Shown here piece after piece: positions 8,176 to 16,277 of a stretch of 64,000 bases of DNA. The stretch spans positions 1 to 64,000 of the forward strand of contig NZ_BAABWV010000001.1 in NCBI RefSeq assembly GCF_040365005.1, read 5' to 3'. Within the stretch, counting starts at the first letter, position 1, and each line of letters starts with the position of its first letter. The translations under genes and the position numbers were made by a program. The stretch comes from Antarcticimicrobium sp040365005. Lineage in GTDB: Bacteria > Pseudomonadota > Alphaproteobacteria > Rhodobacterales > Rhodobacteraceae. The notes beneath the pieces were generated by a model that saw only the letters and a program-made list of their open reading frames with translations, did not search any database and was not told where the DNA came from.

Positions 8176-8799
8176 TCAGAACCGCAGGGTGAGCGAGGTC
8201 GCATCGCGTTCGGCGCGCAACTGGCCTCCGGTCTCGTCCACCGCCAGCGGCAGCAGGGCGAATTGCACCTTGGCCGGGATCAGCGCGGCGGCGTCTCCGG
8301 CGCCGTCGAGCCAGCCCCAGAGCGCCGGGTCGACGCTGACCTTGTCGCCGCTGGCCACCACCGTCCAGGCCCCGTCGGCCTCGATCACATGGGCCTGGCC
8401 GCCGCGCGGAAGCGCCGCTTCGCAACACAGCAGCGCGAGAAAGGCCAGCTTGACCGCGCTGCGCGGCTGATCACCGGCCGGTTTCCACGCGACCTGCATC
8501 CGGCTGTCACGTCCGATCTGGCCCAGCAGGGTTTCGATATCCGATCGCCCGATCACCTGGCTGCCCGCCGCGCCGAAGGCGATGCGAAAGAACCGCAGCC
8601 GCGCGCTGGCGCTGTCGGCGCTGTCCGCGATCAACTCACGCTCCGGCCCCGGCGAGTTGCCGCCGGCCATGTCCATCAGTTCCAGCCCGTTCACGATCGC
8701 GCCGATCGGCCCGATCAGGTCGTGACAGATGCGCGAGGCGACCATCGCCACCAGATCGGGCGCGGCGGTCTGCGCGTTGACGTTTGTCGGTTTCTGCAT
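8176..8799 (-). CDS. chpT: ChpT-like histidine phosphotransferase
   Basis: Resembles ChpT, the phosphotransferase passing phosphate from CckA to CtrA and CpdR in alphaproteobacteria. There are 207 residues. The first helix contains ASRICHDLIGPIGAIVNG with the candidate phospho-acceptor His at residue 26. The C-terminal half looks like a degenerate histidine-kinase ATPase fold without ATP-binding G boxes, as in ChpT. The start is ambiguous: ATG 8799 (chosen) or ATG 8817, which overlaps the divergent DUF3553 start codon. A CtrA-type box elsewhere in the window (55872-55886) agrees with an active CtrA pathway. Confidence 0.8.
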   Translation of the reverse strand: MQKPTNVNAQTAAPDLVAMVASRICHDLIGPIGAIVNGLELMDMAGGNSPGPERELIADSADSASARLRFFRIAFGAAGSQVIGRSDIETLLGQIGRDSRMQVAWKPAGDQPRSAVKLAFLALLCCEAALPRGGQAHVIEADGAWTVVASGDKVSVDPALWGWLDGAGDAAALIPAKVQFALLPLAVDETGGQLRAERDATSLTLRF

Positions 8800-8815
8800 C
8801 AGGGAATACTCTGCC

Positions 8816-8998
8816 ATGACTGATTTGAACTCCATATTGGAACCCGGAATGCTGGTGCGCCACCCCCAACACCCGGAATGGGGCATCGGACAGGTGCAAT
8901 CCAACGCCGGTGGCAAGATCACCGTGAATTTTCGCGAAGAAGGCAAGGTCGTCATCGACGGCGCCCGGGTCACGCTTGCTCTCGCCTTTGATGCGTGA
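8816..8998 (+). CDS. Small DUF3553 protein
   Basis: A 60-residue protein beginning MTDLNSILEPGMLVRHPQHP. The pattern VRHPxxPEWGIGQVQSN, then ITVNFREEGKVVI, is a small beta-barrel (SH3-like, CarD/UvrD-tail-like) and matches DUF3553. AGGGA lies about ten bases before the ATG. Its start codon overlaps one possible chpT start codon on the other strand, so the two genes diverge from essentially no intergenic DNA and its promoter must lie within chpT. The function is unknown. Confidence 0.8.
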   Translation: MTDLNSILEPGMLVRHPQHPEWGIGQVQSNAGGKITVNFREEGKVVIDGARVTLALAFDA

Positions 8999-9109
8999 AA
9001 CAGGTTGACGATTTCTTAACATCTGCGGCCCCCCGGCACCGCCGGTTGCACTGCCGGCTGGGGATGCGCTATCAGCCCGCAACACCGTGCGCCAATTCTA
9101 TCGCCAAGG

Positions 9110-9880
9110 ATGCAGATGCCTGACAGCGGGCCCGCCTTTACCGTCAAGATCGCAGAGACCGCGGACGAGCTGCGCGCAGCCCAGGCCCTGCGCTATGATG
9201 TCTTCGTGCGGGAACTGGGCGGCGGCGGTGAGATGGTCGATCACGACGCCGGGCTAGAGCGCGACCGTTTCGACCCGTTTTTCGACCACATGATCGTGAG
9301 TGACGCCGGCTCCGGGCGGGTCGTGGGCGTCTATCGGCTGTTGCGCGACGACCAGGCGCGCGCCGCCGGACAGTTCTATTCCGAGGATGAATACGATCTC
9401 ACCGTTCTGAAATCCTCGGGGCGCAAGCTGCTTGAACTGGGGCGGTCCTGTTTGCATCCCGACTACCGGGGCGGCATGGCGATGTTTCACCTGTGGTCGG
9501 CGCTGGCCGATTACGTCGCCACCCATGGGATCGAGATCCTGTTCGGCGTCGCGAGTTTCCACGGCACCGATGTCGAGGCCTTGGCGCAGCCGCTCTCGAT
9601 GCTGCATCAGAACCATCTGGCGCCGCCCGATCTGCGCGTGCGGGCCTGCGACGACAGTTTTCAGCCGATGGACCTCATCGCGTCCGGGGCGCTGGACCGG
9701 CGTCGCGCCATGGTCGAGACTCCGGCGCTGATCAAGGCCTATCTGCGGCTGGGGGGCTTCGTGGGCGAGGGGGCCTTTGTCGATCGCGCCTTCAACACCA
9801 CCGATGTCTGTCTCGTGCTCGACACCGCACGCATGAACGAGCGGCAAAGGCGCCTCTACAGCGGCGAGCGCGGCGCATGA
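9110..9880 (+). CDS. olsB: L-ornithine N(alpha)-acyltransferase OlsB
   Basis: First step of ornithine-lipid synthesis: transfer of a 3-hydroxyacyl chain from acyl carrier protein to ornithine, giving lyso-ornithine lipid. There are 256 residues of the GNAT-like OlsB family. Visible are ALRYDVFVRELGG, VGVYRLL, the LELGRSCLHPDYRGG block and FGVASFHGTD. The stop overlaps the start of the second acyltransferase by four bases (ATGA), giving the conserved olsBA pair. ATG 9116 is an alternative start. Ornithine lipids are phosphorus-free membrane lipids, common in this group. Confidence 0.9.
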   Translation: MQMPDSGPAFTVKIAETADELRAAQALRYDVFVRELGGGGEMVDHDAGLERDRFDPFFDHMIVSDAGSGRVVGVYRLLRDDQARAAGQFYSEDEYDLTVLKSSGRKLLELGRSCLHPDYRGGMAMFHLWSALADYVATHGIEILFGVASFHGTDVEALAQPLSMLHQNHLAPPDLRVRACDDSFQPMDLIASGALDRRRAMVETPALIKAYLRLGGFVGEGAFVDRAFNTTDVCLVLDTARMNERQRRLYSGERGA

Positions 9881-10755
9881 GTCCGACCTGGACCGCCCCC
9901 ACGCCGCCCGATCCGGTGGTGATCGGGCCGCTGGGCTGGCTGCGGGTTGTCCTGCGCGGTGGCGCGCTGCTCTTGTTGATCGCGATCTGCCTGCTGGTGC
10001 TGCTGCTGATCCGGCTGATCGAGCGCCCGGTCTTCGGCATGGCCCGGCCGATCACACCCCATATCGTACAATTCGTGTGCCGAAATGCCTTTCGCATCCT
10101 CGGCATGGGCTACACCGTCCACGGTCGCCCGATCCACGGTCCCGGCGCGGTGGTGGCGAACCACACGTCCTGGCTGGACATCTTCACGCTGAACGCGCGC
10201 AAGCGGATCTACTTCGTCTCGAAAAGCGAGGTCGCCGGCTGGCCGGGCATCGGGATCCTGGCCCGGGCCACCGGAACCCTGTTCATCGACCGCGACCGCC
10301 GCCAGGCCCGGGCGCAGACACGGGCCTTTGTCGAGCGGCTGCATGCCGGGCACAAGCTGCTGTTCTTCCCCGAGGGCACCTCGACCGACGGGCTGCGCGT
10401 GCTGCCGTTCAAATCGACGTTGTTCGGCGCGTTTTTCGCCGCGCCCCTGCGCGAGACGCTGACCGTTCAACCGGTCAGCGTGATCTATCACGCCCCGCCG
10501 GGGGAACCTGCGCGGTTCTATGGCTGGTGGGGCGACATGGAGTTCGGCGAACACCTGTTGAAGACCCTGGCCGCCCCGCGTCACGGCGCGGTCGAATTGG
10601 TCTATCACCAGCCGCTCAAGGTCTCGGATTTCGAAAACCGCAAGGCGCTCGCCGCCCACGCCGAGGCGCTGGTGCGCGCCGGGCTGGAGGCCTATCTGCC
10701 CGAGGCCGCGCTGGCGGCTGGTGAGGACAGGGACCGGCGCGGCGCATCGGTGTGA
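9877..10755 (+). CDS. olsA: Lyso-ornithine lipid O-acyltransferase OlsA
   Basis: Second step of ornithine-lipid synthesis: acylation of lyso-ornithine lipid. It belongs to the PlsC-like 1-acylglycerol-3-phosphate acyltransferases. There are 292 residues with an N-terminal membrane helix (about 24-45). The catalytic motif NHTSWLD (HX4D) and the FPEGTSTDG acceptor-binding motif are present. The start at 9877 is fixed by the ATGA overlap with olsB. Partnership with olsB favours the lyso-ornithine substrate, though lysophosphatidate is possible. Confidence 0.9.
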   Translation: MSPTWTAPTPPDPVVIGPLGWLRVVLRGGALLLLIAICLLVLLLIRLIERPVFGMARPITPHIVQFVCRNAFRILGMGYTVHGRPIHGPGAVVANHTSWLDIFTLNARKRIYFVSKSEVAGWPGIGILARATGTLFIDRDRRQARAQTRAFVERLHAGHKLLFFPEGTSTDGLRVLPFKSTLFGAFFAAPLRETLTVQPVSVIYHAPPGEPARFYGWWGDMEFGEHLLKTLAAPRHGAVELVYHQPLKVSDFENRKALAAHAEALVRAGLEAYLPEAALAAGEDRDRRGASV

Positions 10756-10784
10756 CGACCCGCCGGGCGCCGGCCACAACGGGC

Positions 10785-10813
10785 TTGCGCCCGGCGGGGA
10801 ACTCGCCTATACG
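10785..10813 (+). promoter_or_regulatory. Likely promoter of rpsB-tsf
   Basis: TTGCGC (10785-10790), 17 bases and TATACG (10808-10813) form a sigma-70-like promoter about 120 bases before rpsB, just after the end of olsA. Confidence 0.5.
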
Positions 10814-10822
10814 CGCGCCATT

Positions 10823-10843
10823 CAAACCCGCAGGCGGGGTTTG
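10823..10843 (+). other. Hairpin in the rpsB 5' leader
   Basis: CAAACCC (10823-10829) pairs perfectly with GGGTTTG (10837-10843) around a seven-base loop, shortly after the promoter. It may be an mRNA leader structure for S2 autoregulation. No known S2 leader could be matched by eye. Confidence 0.35.
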
Positions 10844-10935
10844 GGCCGGGCAGGGGAGACATCCCTGTCAGTCCGCCGGTTGGAGCATCCGCTCTGAGAC
10901 CCCCGCCGAGGCGTAAACCGGAAAGGAAAATACGC

Positions 10936-11724
10936 ATGGCTCTTCCCGAGTTCACCATGCGTCAGCTGCTCGAAGCTGGCGTTCACTTTGGCCACCAGAC
11001 CCAACGCTGGAACCCGCGCATGGCGCCCTATATCTATGGCGCGCGCAACGGCATCCACATCATGGACCTGACCCAGACCGTTCCGTTGCTGGACCAGGCC
11101 CTGACCGCCGTGCGCGACACCGTCGCCCGGGGTGGCCGCGTTCTCTTCGTCGGCACCAAGCGCCAGGCACAGCAGCCGGTCGCGGACGCCGCCGAGAAAT
11201 CGGCCCAGTACTTCATGAACCACCGCTGGCTCGGTGGCACCCTGACCAACTGGAAAACCGTGTCGCAGTCGATCAACCGTCTCAAGCAGATCGACGAGGC
11301 GATGGAAGCCGGCGCCGAGGGCCTGACCAAGAAAGAGCGTCTGGGCATGGAACGCGACCAGGCCAAGCTGGAAGCCTCGCTGGGCGGGATCCGCGAAATG
11401 GGCGGCACCCCGGACCTGCTGTTCGTCATCGACGTCAAGAAAGAGGCGCTGGCCGTCTCCGAGGCCAACAAGCTGGGCATCCCGGTGGTTGCCGTGGTCG
11501 ACACCAACTGCTCGCCCGACGGGGTGGACTATGTGATCCCGGGCAACGATGACGCCGCCCGCGCCATCGCGCTCTATTGCGACCTGGTCAGCCGCGCCGC
11601 GCTGGACGGCATGTCGGCACAGCTGGGCGCCGCCGGCGTCGACCTGGGCGAACTGGAGCAGGGCCTCGAGGAAGAGGCGCTGACCGACGCGCCCGCCGCC
11701 GAAGGCGCCGCAGCCGAGGCCTGA
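10936..11724 (+). CDS. rpsB: 30S ribosomal protein uS2
   Basis: Ribosomal protein S2; 262 residues. The start MALPEFTMRQLLEAGVHFGH and the conserved TQRWNPRM, RWLGGTLTNWKT and IPVVAVVDTNCSPDGVDYVIPGNDDA blocks are unmistakable. The C-terminal tail of about 30 residues is rich in Ala, Glu and Asp. GGAAAGGAAAA lies just before the ATG. tsf follows after 77 bases, in the conserved rpsB-tsf order. Confidence 0.98.
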   Translation: MALPEFTMRQLLEAGVHFGHQTQRWNPRMAPYIYGARNGIHIMDLTQTVPLLDQALTAVRDTVARGGRVLFVGTKRQAQQPVADAAEKSAQYFMNHRWLGGTLTNWKTVSQSINRLKQIDEAMEAGAEGLTKKERLGMERDQAKLEASLGGIREMGGTPDLLFVIDVKKEALAVSEANKLGIPVVAVVDTNCSPDGVDYVIPGNDDAARAIALYCDLVSRAALDGMSAQLGAAGVDLGELEQGLEEEALTDAPAAEGAAAEA

Positions 11725-11801
11725 TCGGCTGTCACGGATCCGACATGCGGGGCAGGTTATGACCTGCCCCGAGCAACATTTGATTTGAGGAGAGCCAAGA
11801 C

Positions 11802-12677
11802 ATGGCAATCACAGCAGCACAGGTGAAAGAACTGCGCGACTCCACCGGCGCCGGCATGATGGACGCCAAGAAAGCGCTGACCGAAACCGATGGAGACATG
11901 GAGGCTGCGGTCGACTGGCTGCGCACCAAGGGTCTGGCCAAGGCCGCCAAGAAATCCGGGCGCACCGCCGCCGAGGGCCTGATCGCCGTCGTCGTCGATG
12001 GGGGCACCGGCGTCGCGGTCGAGGTGAACTCCGAGACCGACTTCGTCGCCAAGAACGCCGATTTCCAGGCAATGGTCGGTGACATCGCCAAGGCGGCGCT
12101 GTCCGTGGCCGACGTCGACGCGCTGGCGGCTGCCGATCTGGGCGGCAAGACCGTGGCCGACACCCTGACCGACAAGATCGCCACCATCGGCGAGAACATG
12201 TCGCTGCGCCGGATGGCCAAGATCGAAGGCGAAACCATCGTTGCCTATGTCCATAACGCAGTGACCGACGGCATGGGCAACATCGGTGTTCTGGTCGCGC
12301 TCAAGGGCGGCGACGCAGCCTTTGGCAAGCAGGTCGCGATGCATATCGCCGCGGTAAATCCCGCTGCCCTGTCCGAGGCCGATCTGGACGCTGCCGTGGT
12401 CGAGAAGGAACGCCAGGTCCAGATGGATATCGCCCGCGAATCCGGCAAGCCCGAGCAGGTGATCGAAAAGATGATCATCGGCCGGATGAAGAAATTCGTG
12501 GCCGAGTCGACCCTGCTGAACCAGCAATTCGTGGTCAACCCGGACCTGACCGTCGGGGCCGCCGCCGAGGCGGCTGGCGCCGAGATCACCGGGTTCATCC
12601 GCCTGGAAGTGGGCGAGGGCATCGAGGTCGAGAAGGAAGACTTCGCCGCCGAGGTGGCCAAGGCTGCCCAAGGCTGA
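11802..12677 (+). CDS. tsf: Elongation factor Ts
   Basis: Guanine-nucleotide exchange factor for EF-Tu; 291 residues. It begins with the UBA-like domain (VKELRDSTGAGMMDAKKAL) and continues with the conserved NSETDFVAKN segment and two core subdomains. GAGGAGAG precedes the ATG. A strong terminator lies 32 bases after the stop, closing the rpsB-tsf operon. Confidence 0.98.
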   Translation: MAITAAQVKELRDSTGAGMMDAKKALTETDGDMEAAVDWLRTKGLAKAAKKSGRTAAEGLIAVVVDGGTGVAVEVNSETDFVAKNADFQAMVGDIAKAALSVADVDALAAADLGGKTVADTLTDKIATIGENMSLRRMAKIEGETIVAYVHNAVTDGMGNIGVLVALKGGDAAFGKQVAMHIAAVNPAALSEADLDAAVVEKERQVQMDIARESGKPEQVIEKMIIGRMKKFVAESTLLNQQFVVNPDLTVGAAAEAAGAEITGFIRLEVGEGIEVEKEDFAAEVAKAAQG

Positions 12678-12708
12678 TCGCCCCCGCGACAGCGTGTGAC
12701 AAAAGAAG

Positions 12709-12743
12709 CGGAGCCGCGCAATGCGCGGCTCCGTTTTGTTTTG
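12709..12743 (+). terminator. Strong terminator after tsf
   Basis: CGGAGCCGCGC and GCGCGGCTCCG form a perfect 11-bp stem with a three-base loop, followed by TTTTGTTTTG. This is a textbook intrinsic terminator. Confidence 0.9.
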
Positions 12744-13013
12744 ACGACCCCGTTACAATGGGGATGCCGGGATCGTTCAAAAAACTCCGGCTCAGCCACG
12801 GATCAATACGAAACCGAACCGGACGGGTAGGAGAACCCTGAAATAGACAGGGGATCCTTTCCCGATGTTCCCGGGCCAAAGCCACCTCTCACGGAACGCA
12901 CCCAGTATGCAGGGGGCGCGGACATTGGGAAAGTCATGTATTCCTTACCCTAGGTAAGCTTGAAAAAAGACGCGTTGGATCAGGGGGTTGGGAACGGATA
13001 CCCGCCCGGTCGA
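12744..13013. other. Gene-free gap between convergent tsf and luxR, with one inverted repeat
   Basis: About 270 bases without a credible gene. The only notable structure is the inverted repeat CTTACC-CTA-GGTAAG at 12944-12958 with perfect 6-base arms. Because both flanking genes end here it is not an obvious operator for either; it might belong to a small RNA or be chance. No tRNA-like fold or terminator for luxR is clear. Confidence 0.4.
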
Positions 13014-13769
13014 TCAGGCCTCGATCACGAACATCTGGTTGTGGAGCGCGGCTTTCATGACCGCCTGCGCCGTGGTCTCCACCGACAGGGCCTCGCGCGC
13101 GAGACGCAGGTGTTTTTCCACCGTGGCCGGGGTCAACCCCATCAACATCGCGATGTCCTGCGTGGTCTTGCCGTCGCCGACCCATTCCAACGCCTCACGC
13201 TGGCGCCGGGTCAGGGCCCGGTTCGGGGCCACATGCGGCAGCGTCAGGATCTTGAGGTGGGCGATATTGTTCATCAGCAGGATATCTTCGCCGTGTGCCT
13301 CCCAGATGGCGTCGACCTCATCCTGGCCGAGGTCCGGCCGGGCACAGAGCGAGATCGCCCCCTTGGACCGGGCGGACACCGAGTTGAAGCTGATCGTATA
13401 GCCAACGGTGACGCCCATCTCCCTGTTGAATTCATAGACCTTCTGTTCAGCGGGGGTCAGCGTCCGGCTGGCGACCATCTGGTTGATCAGGCGCCAACTT
13501 CCAGCGCCCTCGTTGTTCAGGGCCCAACGCAGCATCGGGGCGTGGAAATACAGCCCGCTATAGACGAACCCCTCGACGTATTCCTTGGGGTGATTGCTGA
13601 GGATGACGAAGTCCTCGGGATCGCCGAAAGAGGTTTCAGTCCGATACCGGGTGTAGCCGTACAAAAGCCGGTCGAAGCCGAACCACGCCATTTCCTTGGT
13701 ATGGGCGGCCCAAAGCTCTTCGAGCGATTTGGCGCGGGTGACGAAGGAGAGATAGTTGCGCAGCCTCAT
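13014..13769 (-). CDS. LuxR-family regulator with autoinducer-binding-like domain
   Basis: Transcription regulator of 251 residues starting at MRLRNYLSFV; an open frame upstream lacks family similarity. Residues ~15-165 resemble the autoinducer-binding domain, residues ~180-245 are the LuxR helix-turn-helix (LTRRQREALEWVGDGKTTQD, then TVEKHLRLAREAL). In the ligand domain the conserved W-x3-Y region reads EYVEGFVYSG and the usual Asp-Pro segment reads FHAPM, so key acyl-homoserine-lactone contacts seem replaced. No LuxI synthase gene is seen in the window (olsB is only a fold relative). It is therefore probably a LuxR solo with a different ligand. A 17-base palindrome lies 167 bases upstream. 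Confidence 0.85.
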   Translation of the reverse strand: MRLRNYLSFVTRAKSLEELWAAHTKEMAWFGFDRLLYGYTRYRTETSFGDPEDFVILSNHPKEYVEGFVYSGLYFHAPMLRWALNNEGAGSWRLINQMVASRTLTPAEQKVYEFNREMGVTVGYTISFNSVSARSKGAISLCARPDLGQDEVDAIWEAHGEDILLMNNIAHLKILTLPHVAPNRALTRRQREALEWVGDGKTTQDIAMLMGLTPATVEKHLRLAREALSVETTAQAVMKAALHNQMFVIEA

Positions 13770-13935
13770 GTCGCGGCGTGCCTCCGTGGCTGGCCGCCCG
13801 TTGCAACGCCTTCTGTTCCGCCAATGCAACCCCAACCAAGGGTGTCGACCGCCGGCACAAGGCCATGATGCGGTCGTCCCGGGTGGGTCCGATTGTACAG
13901 CATGACTCGCACACCCCCATTGAAGCCATGGGTAC

Positions 13936-13952
13936 ACGTACAAGCTGTACGT
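13936..13952. promoter_or_regulatory. Perfect palindrome upstream of luxR, candidate operator
   Basis: ACGTACA-AGC-TGTACGT has two perfect 7-base arms in the gap between luxR (13769) and the MaoC gene (ends 14011). A related core, TTGTACAG, occurs at 13893-13900. LuxR proteins bind dyads of about this size, so this could be an autoregulatory site. The assignment is inference. Confidence 0.5.
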
Positions 13953-14010
13953 TGTCCAGATCTTCGGTGGTGTCCGTTCCGGACCCGACCAGCGGGACGA
14001 GACTCCGACC

Positions 14011-14490
14011 TCACCCCGGGGTGTCGGAAAAAACGCTCAACCCCAGCCATTCGGCCACCAGCGCGGGGCTGTCGTGGCCCTCGATCTCGATGGTCAGCTT
14101 GTGTTCGCGCAGCAATTCGCTCTCTGAGCGCTGGCGGACCGATGTCAGGGTGAAGCGGCCGCGCAGCCGCGACCCTGACGGTACCGGAGTGAGAAAGCGC
14201 AGCTTGTTGAACCCGTAGTTGATGCCCATGACCTGGCCCGGCATCTCCTGCATGCATTCATAGCTGAACTTGCTGGCCAGCGAGAGGGTCAGGAACCCAT
14301 GCGCGATGGTGCCGCCGAACGGGGTTTCCGCCGCCGCGCGCGCGGGGTCGACGTGGATCCACTGGTGATCGTGGGTCACCTCGGCAAAGGTGTCGATCAT
14401 GGCCTGGTCGACGGTGATCCAGTCGGACACCCCGATCTCGGTGCCGATCTTGGTCTCCAGTTCGGCGCGGGCGGTTTCGATTGCGGTCAT
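14011..14490 (-). CDS. MaoC-family (R)-enoyl-CoA hydratase-like protein
   Basis: Hot-dog fold protein of 159 residues. It carries the MaoC signature FAEVTHDHQWIHVDPARA, where Asp and His form the hydratase-2 catalytic dyad, followed by PFGGTIAHGFLTLS. Members hydrate trans-2-enoyl-CoA to (R)-3-hydroxyacyl-CoA. The start ATG at 14490 overlaps the stop of the upstream reductase gene by four bases, so the two are a translationally coupled operon, which suggests they act on the same pathway. Confidence 0.88.
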   Translation of the reverse strand: MTAIETARAELETKIGTEIGVSDWITVDQAMIDTFAEVTHDHQWIHVDPARAAAETPFGGTIAHGFLTLSLASKFSYECMQEMPGQVMGINYGFNKLRFLTPVPSGSRLRGRFTLTSVRQRSESELLREHKLTIEIEGHDSPALVAEWLGLSVFSDTPG

Positions 14491-15515
14491 TGCGTTTCCT
14501 CCTGTTTTGCGAATTCGGGATCCGGGCCGACCCGGACCATGCGTTTTCCCCGGTTCTCTCCGGCCAGCAGACCGATCAGGGCGGCGGGGGTGTTCTCCAG
14601 CCCCTCGATCACGTCCTCGGTCACCTTCACCTGGCCGCTGTCCACCCAGGTTTTCAGCGCGCGCAGGGCGGTGGCGTCCTGGTGGGCGAAATCCATGACG
14701 ATGAACCCCTCCATGCGCAGCCGCTTGACCACCACCAGACCGGGCAGGTTGCGCGGGCCAGAGGCGGCGGCGCTGTCGTACTGGCTGATCGCGCCACAGC
14801 ACACCACGCGGCCGCGCTCGTTTATGGCGAACAGCGCGGCCTCGAGGACCGGGCCGCCGACATTGTCGAAATAAACGTCAACACCATCGGGGCAGGCGGC
14901 GCGCAGCGCCTTGAACATCCCCGGATCGCGGTAATCGACGCAGGCATCGAACCCCAGCTCATCGGTGACGAACCGGCATTTCTCGGCGCCACCGGCCACG
15001 CCCACGACCCGGCAGCCCAGCGCCTTGGCAATCTGGCCGACATAGGCCCCGACCGCCCCCGCAGCGGCCGAGACCAGCACGGTTTCCCCGGCGATGGGCC
15101 GACCGACGCTCAACAACCCGTGAAAGGCGGTCTTGCCGGCGATGCCGTAGACGCTCATGTGGTGGGTGAGCGGGGACATTGGCGGCAGCTTCTCCACCTG
15201 GCGCGCCGGGACCACCGCGTGATCGGCCCAGACGGTTTCCCCGCCGACCAGGTCACCGGCGGACAGGCCCGGCGCCCGGCTCTCCATCACTTCGCAAAGC
15301 GCATAGCAGGGCATGGCGTCGCCCGCCCGCACCGGCGCGCGATAGGTGGCCCCCTGCAACCAGGCGCGCGCGGCGGCGTCGATCGAGATCAGGATCGTGC
15401 GCAACAGCACCTCGCCCGGACCGGGGGTGGGCAGATCGACCTCGCGCAGGGTGAAATGCTCTTGTGTCAGCGCCCCGTCCGGCAGGTTGGTGATGGCGAT
15501 CTCTCGCGTTTTCAT
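14487..15515 (-). CDS. NADP-dependent medium-chain reductase (CurA / prostaglandin-reductase type)
   Basis: Zinc-independent medium-chain dehydrogenase/reductase of 342 residues. The N-terminus (ITNLPDGALTQEHFTLREVD) and the nucleotide-binding motif SAAAGAVGAYVGQIAKALG are typical of the YncB/CurA/PTGR group, which reduces the double bond of alpha,beta-unsaturated ketones or aldehydes. The zinc-ligand cysteines of classical alcohol dehydrogenases are absent. Its stop overlaps the MaoC start by four bases. AAGGGAGAAACCG precedes the start. Confidence 0.87.
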   Translation of the reverse strand: MKTREIAITNLPDGALTQEHFTLREVDLPTPGPGEVLLRTILISIDAAARAWLQGATYRAPVRAGDAMPCYALCEVMESRAPGLSAGDLVGGETVWADHAVVPARQVEKLPPMSPLTHHMSVYGIAGKTAFHGLLSVGRPIAGETVLVSAAAGAVGAYVGQIAKALGCRVVGVAGGAEKCRFVTDELGFDACVDYRDPGMFKALRAACPDGVDVYFDNVGGPVLEAALFAINERGRVVCCGAISQYDSAAASGPRNLPGLVVVKRLRMEGFIVMDFAHQDATALRALKTWVDSGQVKVTEDVIEGLENTPAALIGLLAGENRGKRMVRVGPDPEFAKQEETQ

Positions 15516-15613
15516 TCGGTTTCTCCCTTTGTTGTCTGGATGGGGCGTCGCAACGGGTTGCGCTTGCCGCCCCTCTGGTTAGCGTGGCGCGCGACATTCA
15601 ACCGGAGGCCCCG

Positions 15614-16270
15614 ATGACCAAGGAATACCGCCAGCACGTCTATCGCCCGCCCACGGGCGCCGCCGACATCCTGCTGATCCGCCACGGCGAAAGCATGCCG
15701 GCCCGGCCCGGAGAATCGTTCCCGATGAAGGACGGGCACGGCGATCCGGCGCTGCATGAGAACGGCCATGCCCAGGCCCGCGCGGTGGCCGAGCGGCTGC
15801 AGCGGGAGCCGATCGCGGCGATCTACGTCACCACGCTGCAACGCACCCACCAGACCGCGGCGCCGCTGGTCGCGCGCCTTGGCCTTGCGCCGCGCGTCGA
15901 GCCCGACCTGCGCGAGGTGCACTTGGGCGATTGGGACGGCGGATTGTACAGGATCAAGGCCGCTGAGAACGACCCGGCCTTTGACCGCGCGCGGCAGCGG
16001 CGCGAATGGGGAGAGATCCCCGGCGCCGAGACCACCGAAGCGCTGCACGCCCGGGTCCGTGCCGGGCTGTTGCGCATTGCCGGGGCGCACCCCGATCAAC
16101 TGGTCGCCGCGGTGGTCCACGGCGGGGTGATCGGGGCGGCGATGGCGATGGCCGCGCAGTCGGACGCCTTTGCCTTCAACGGCGCGGCCAACGGCTCGAT
16201 CAGCCGGCTGGTGATCCACGGCGACCGGATGACGGTGCGCGGCTTCAACGAATGTGCGCATCTGGGCTGA
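15614..16270 (+). CDS. Histidine phosphatase family protein (phosphoglycerate-mutase-like)
   Basis: Single-domain phosphatase of 218 residues. The catalytic RHGE motif is in ILLIRHGESMPARPG, and the second catalytic His is in VVHGGVIGAAMAMA. The ATG at 15614 is preferred over the GTG at 15584 because GGAGG lies six bases before it. The substrate is unknown. It ends seven bases before the stop of the convergent quinone-oxidoreductase gene. A second member of the family is encoded at 21506-22165. Confidence 0.85.
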   Translation: MTKEYRQHVYRPPTGAADILLIRHGESMPARPGESFPMKDGHGDPALHENGHAQARAVAERLQREPIAAIYVTTLQRTHQTAAPLVARLGLAPRVEPDLREVHLGDWDGGLYRIKAAENDPAFDRARQRREWGEIPGAETTEALHARVRAGLLRIAGAHPDQLVAAVVHGGVIGAAMAMAAQSDAFAFNGAANGSISRLVIHGDRMTVRGFNECAHLG

Positions 16271-16277
16271 CCCGGGC

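Noticed and set aside
8155..8823. Plus-strand open frame over chpT
   Set aside because: The minus-strand frame has the ChpT His-box sequence; the plus-strand translation is Arg/Gly-rich noise.
9110..9880. LuxI-type autoinducer synthase as partner of the LuxR protein
   Set aside because: OlsB shares the fold with LuxI, but the ELGRSCLHPDYRGG block and the adjacent olsA identify an ornithine acyltransferase.
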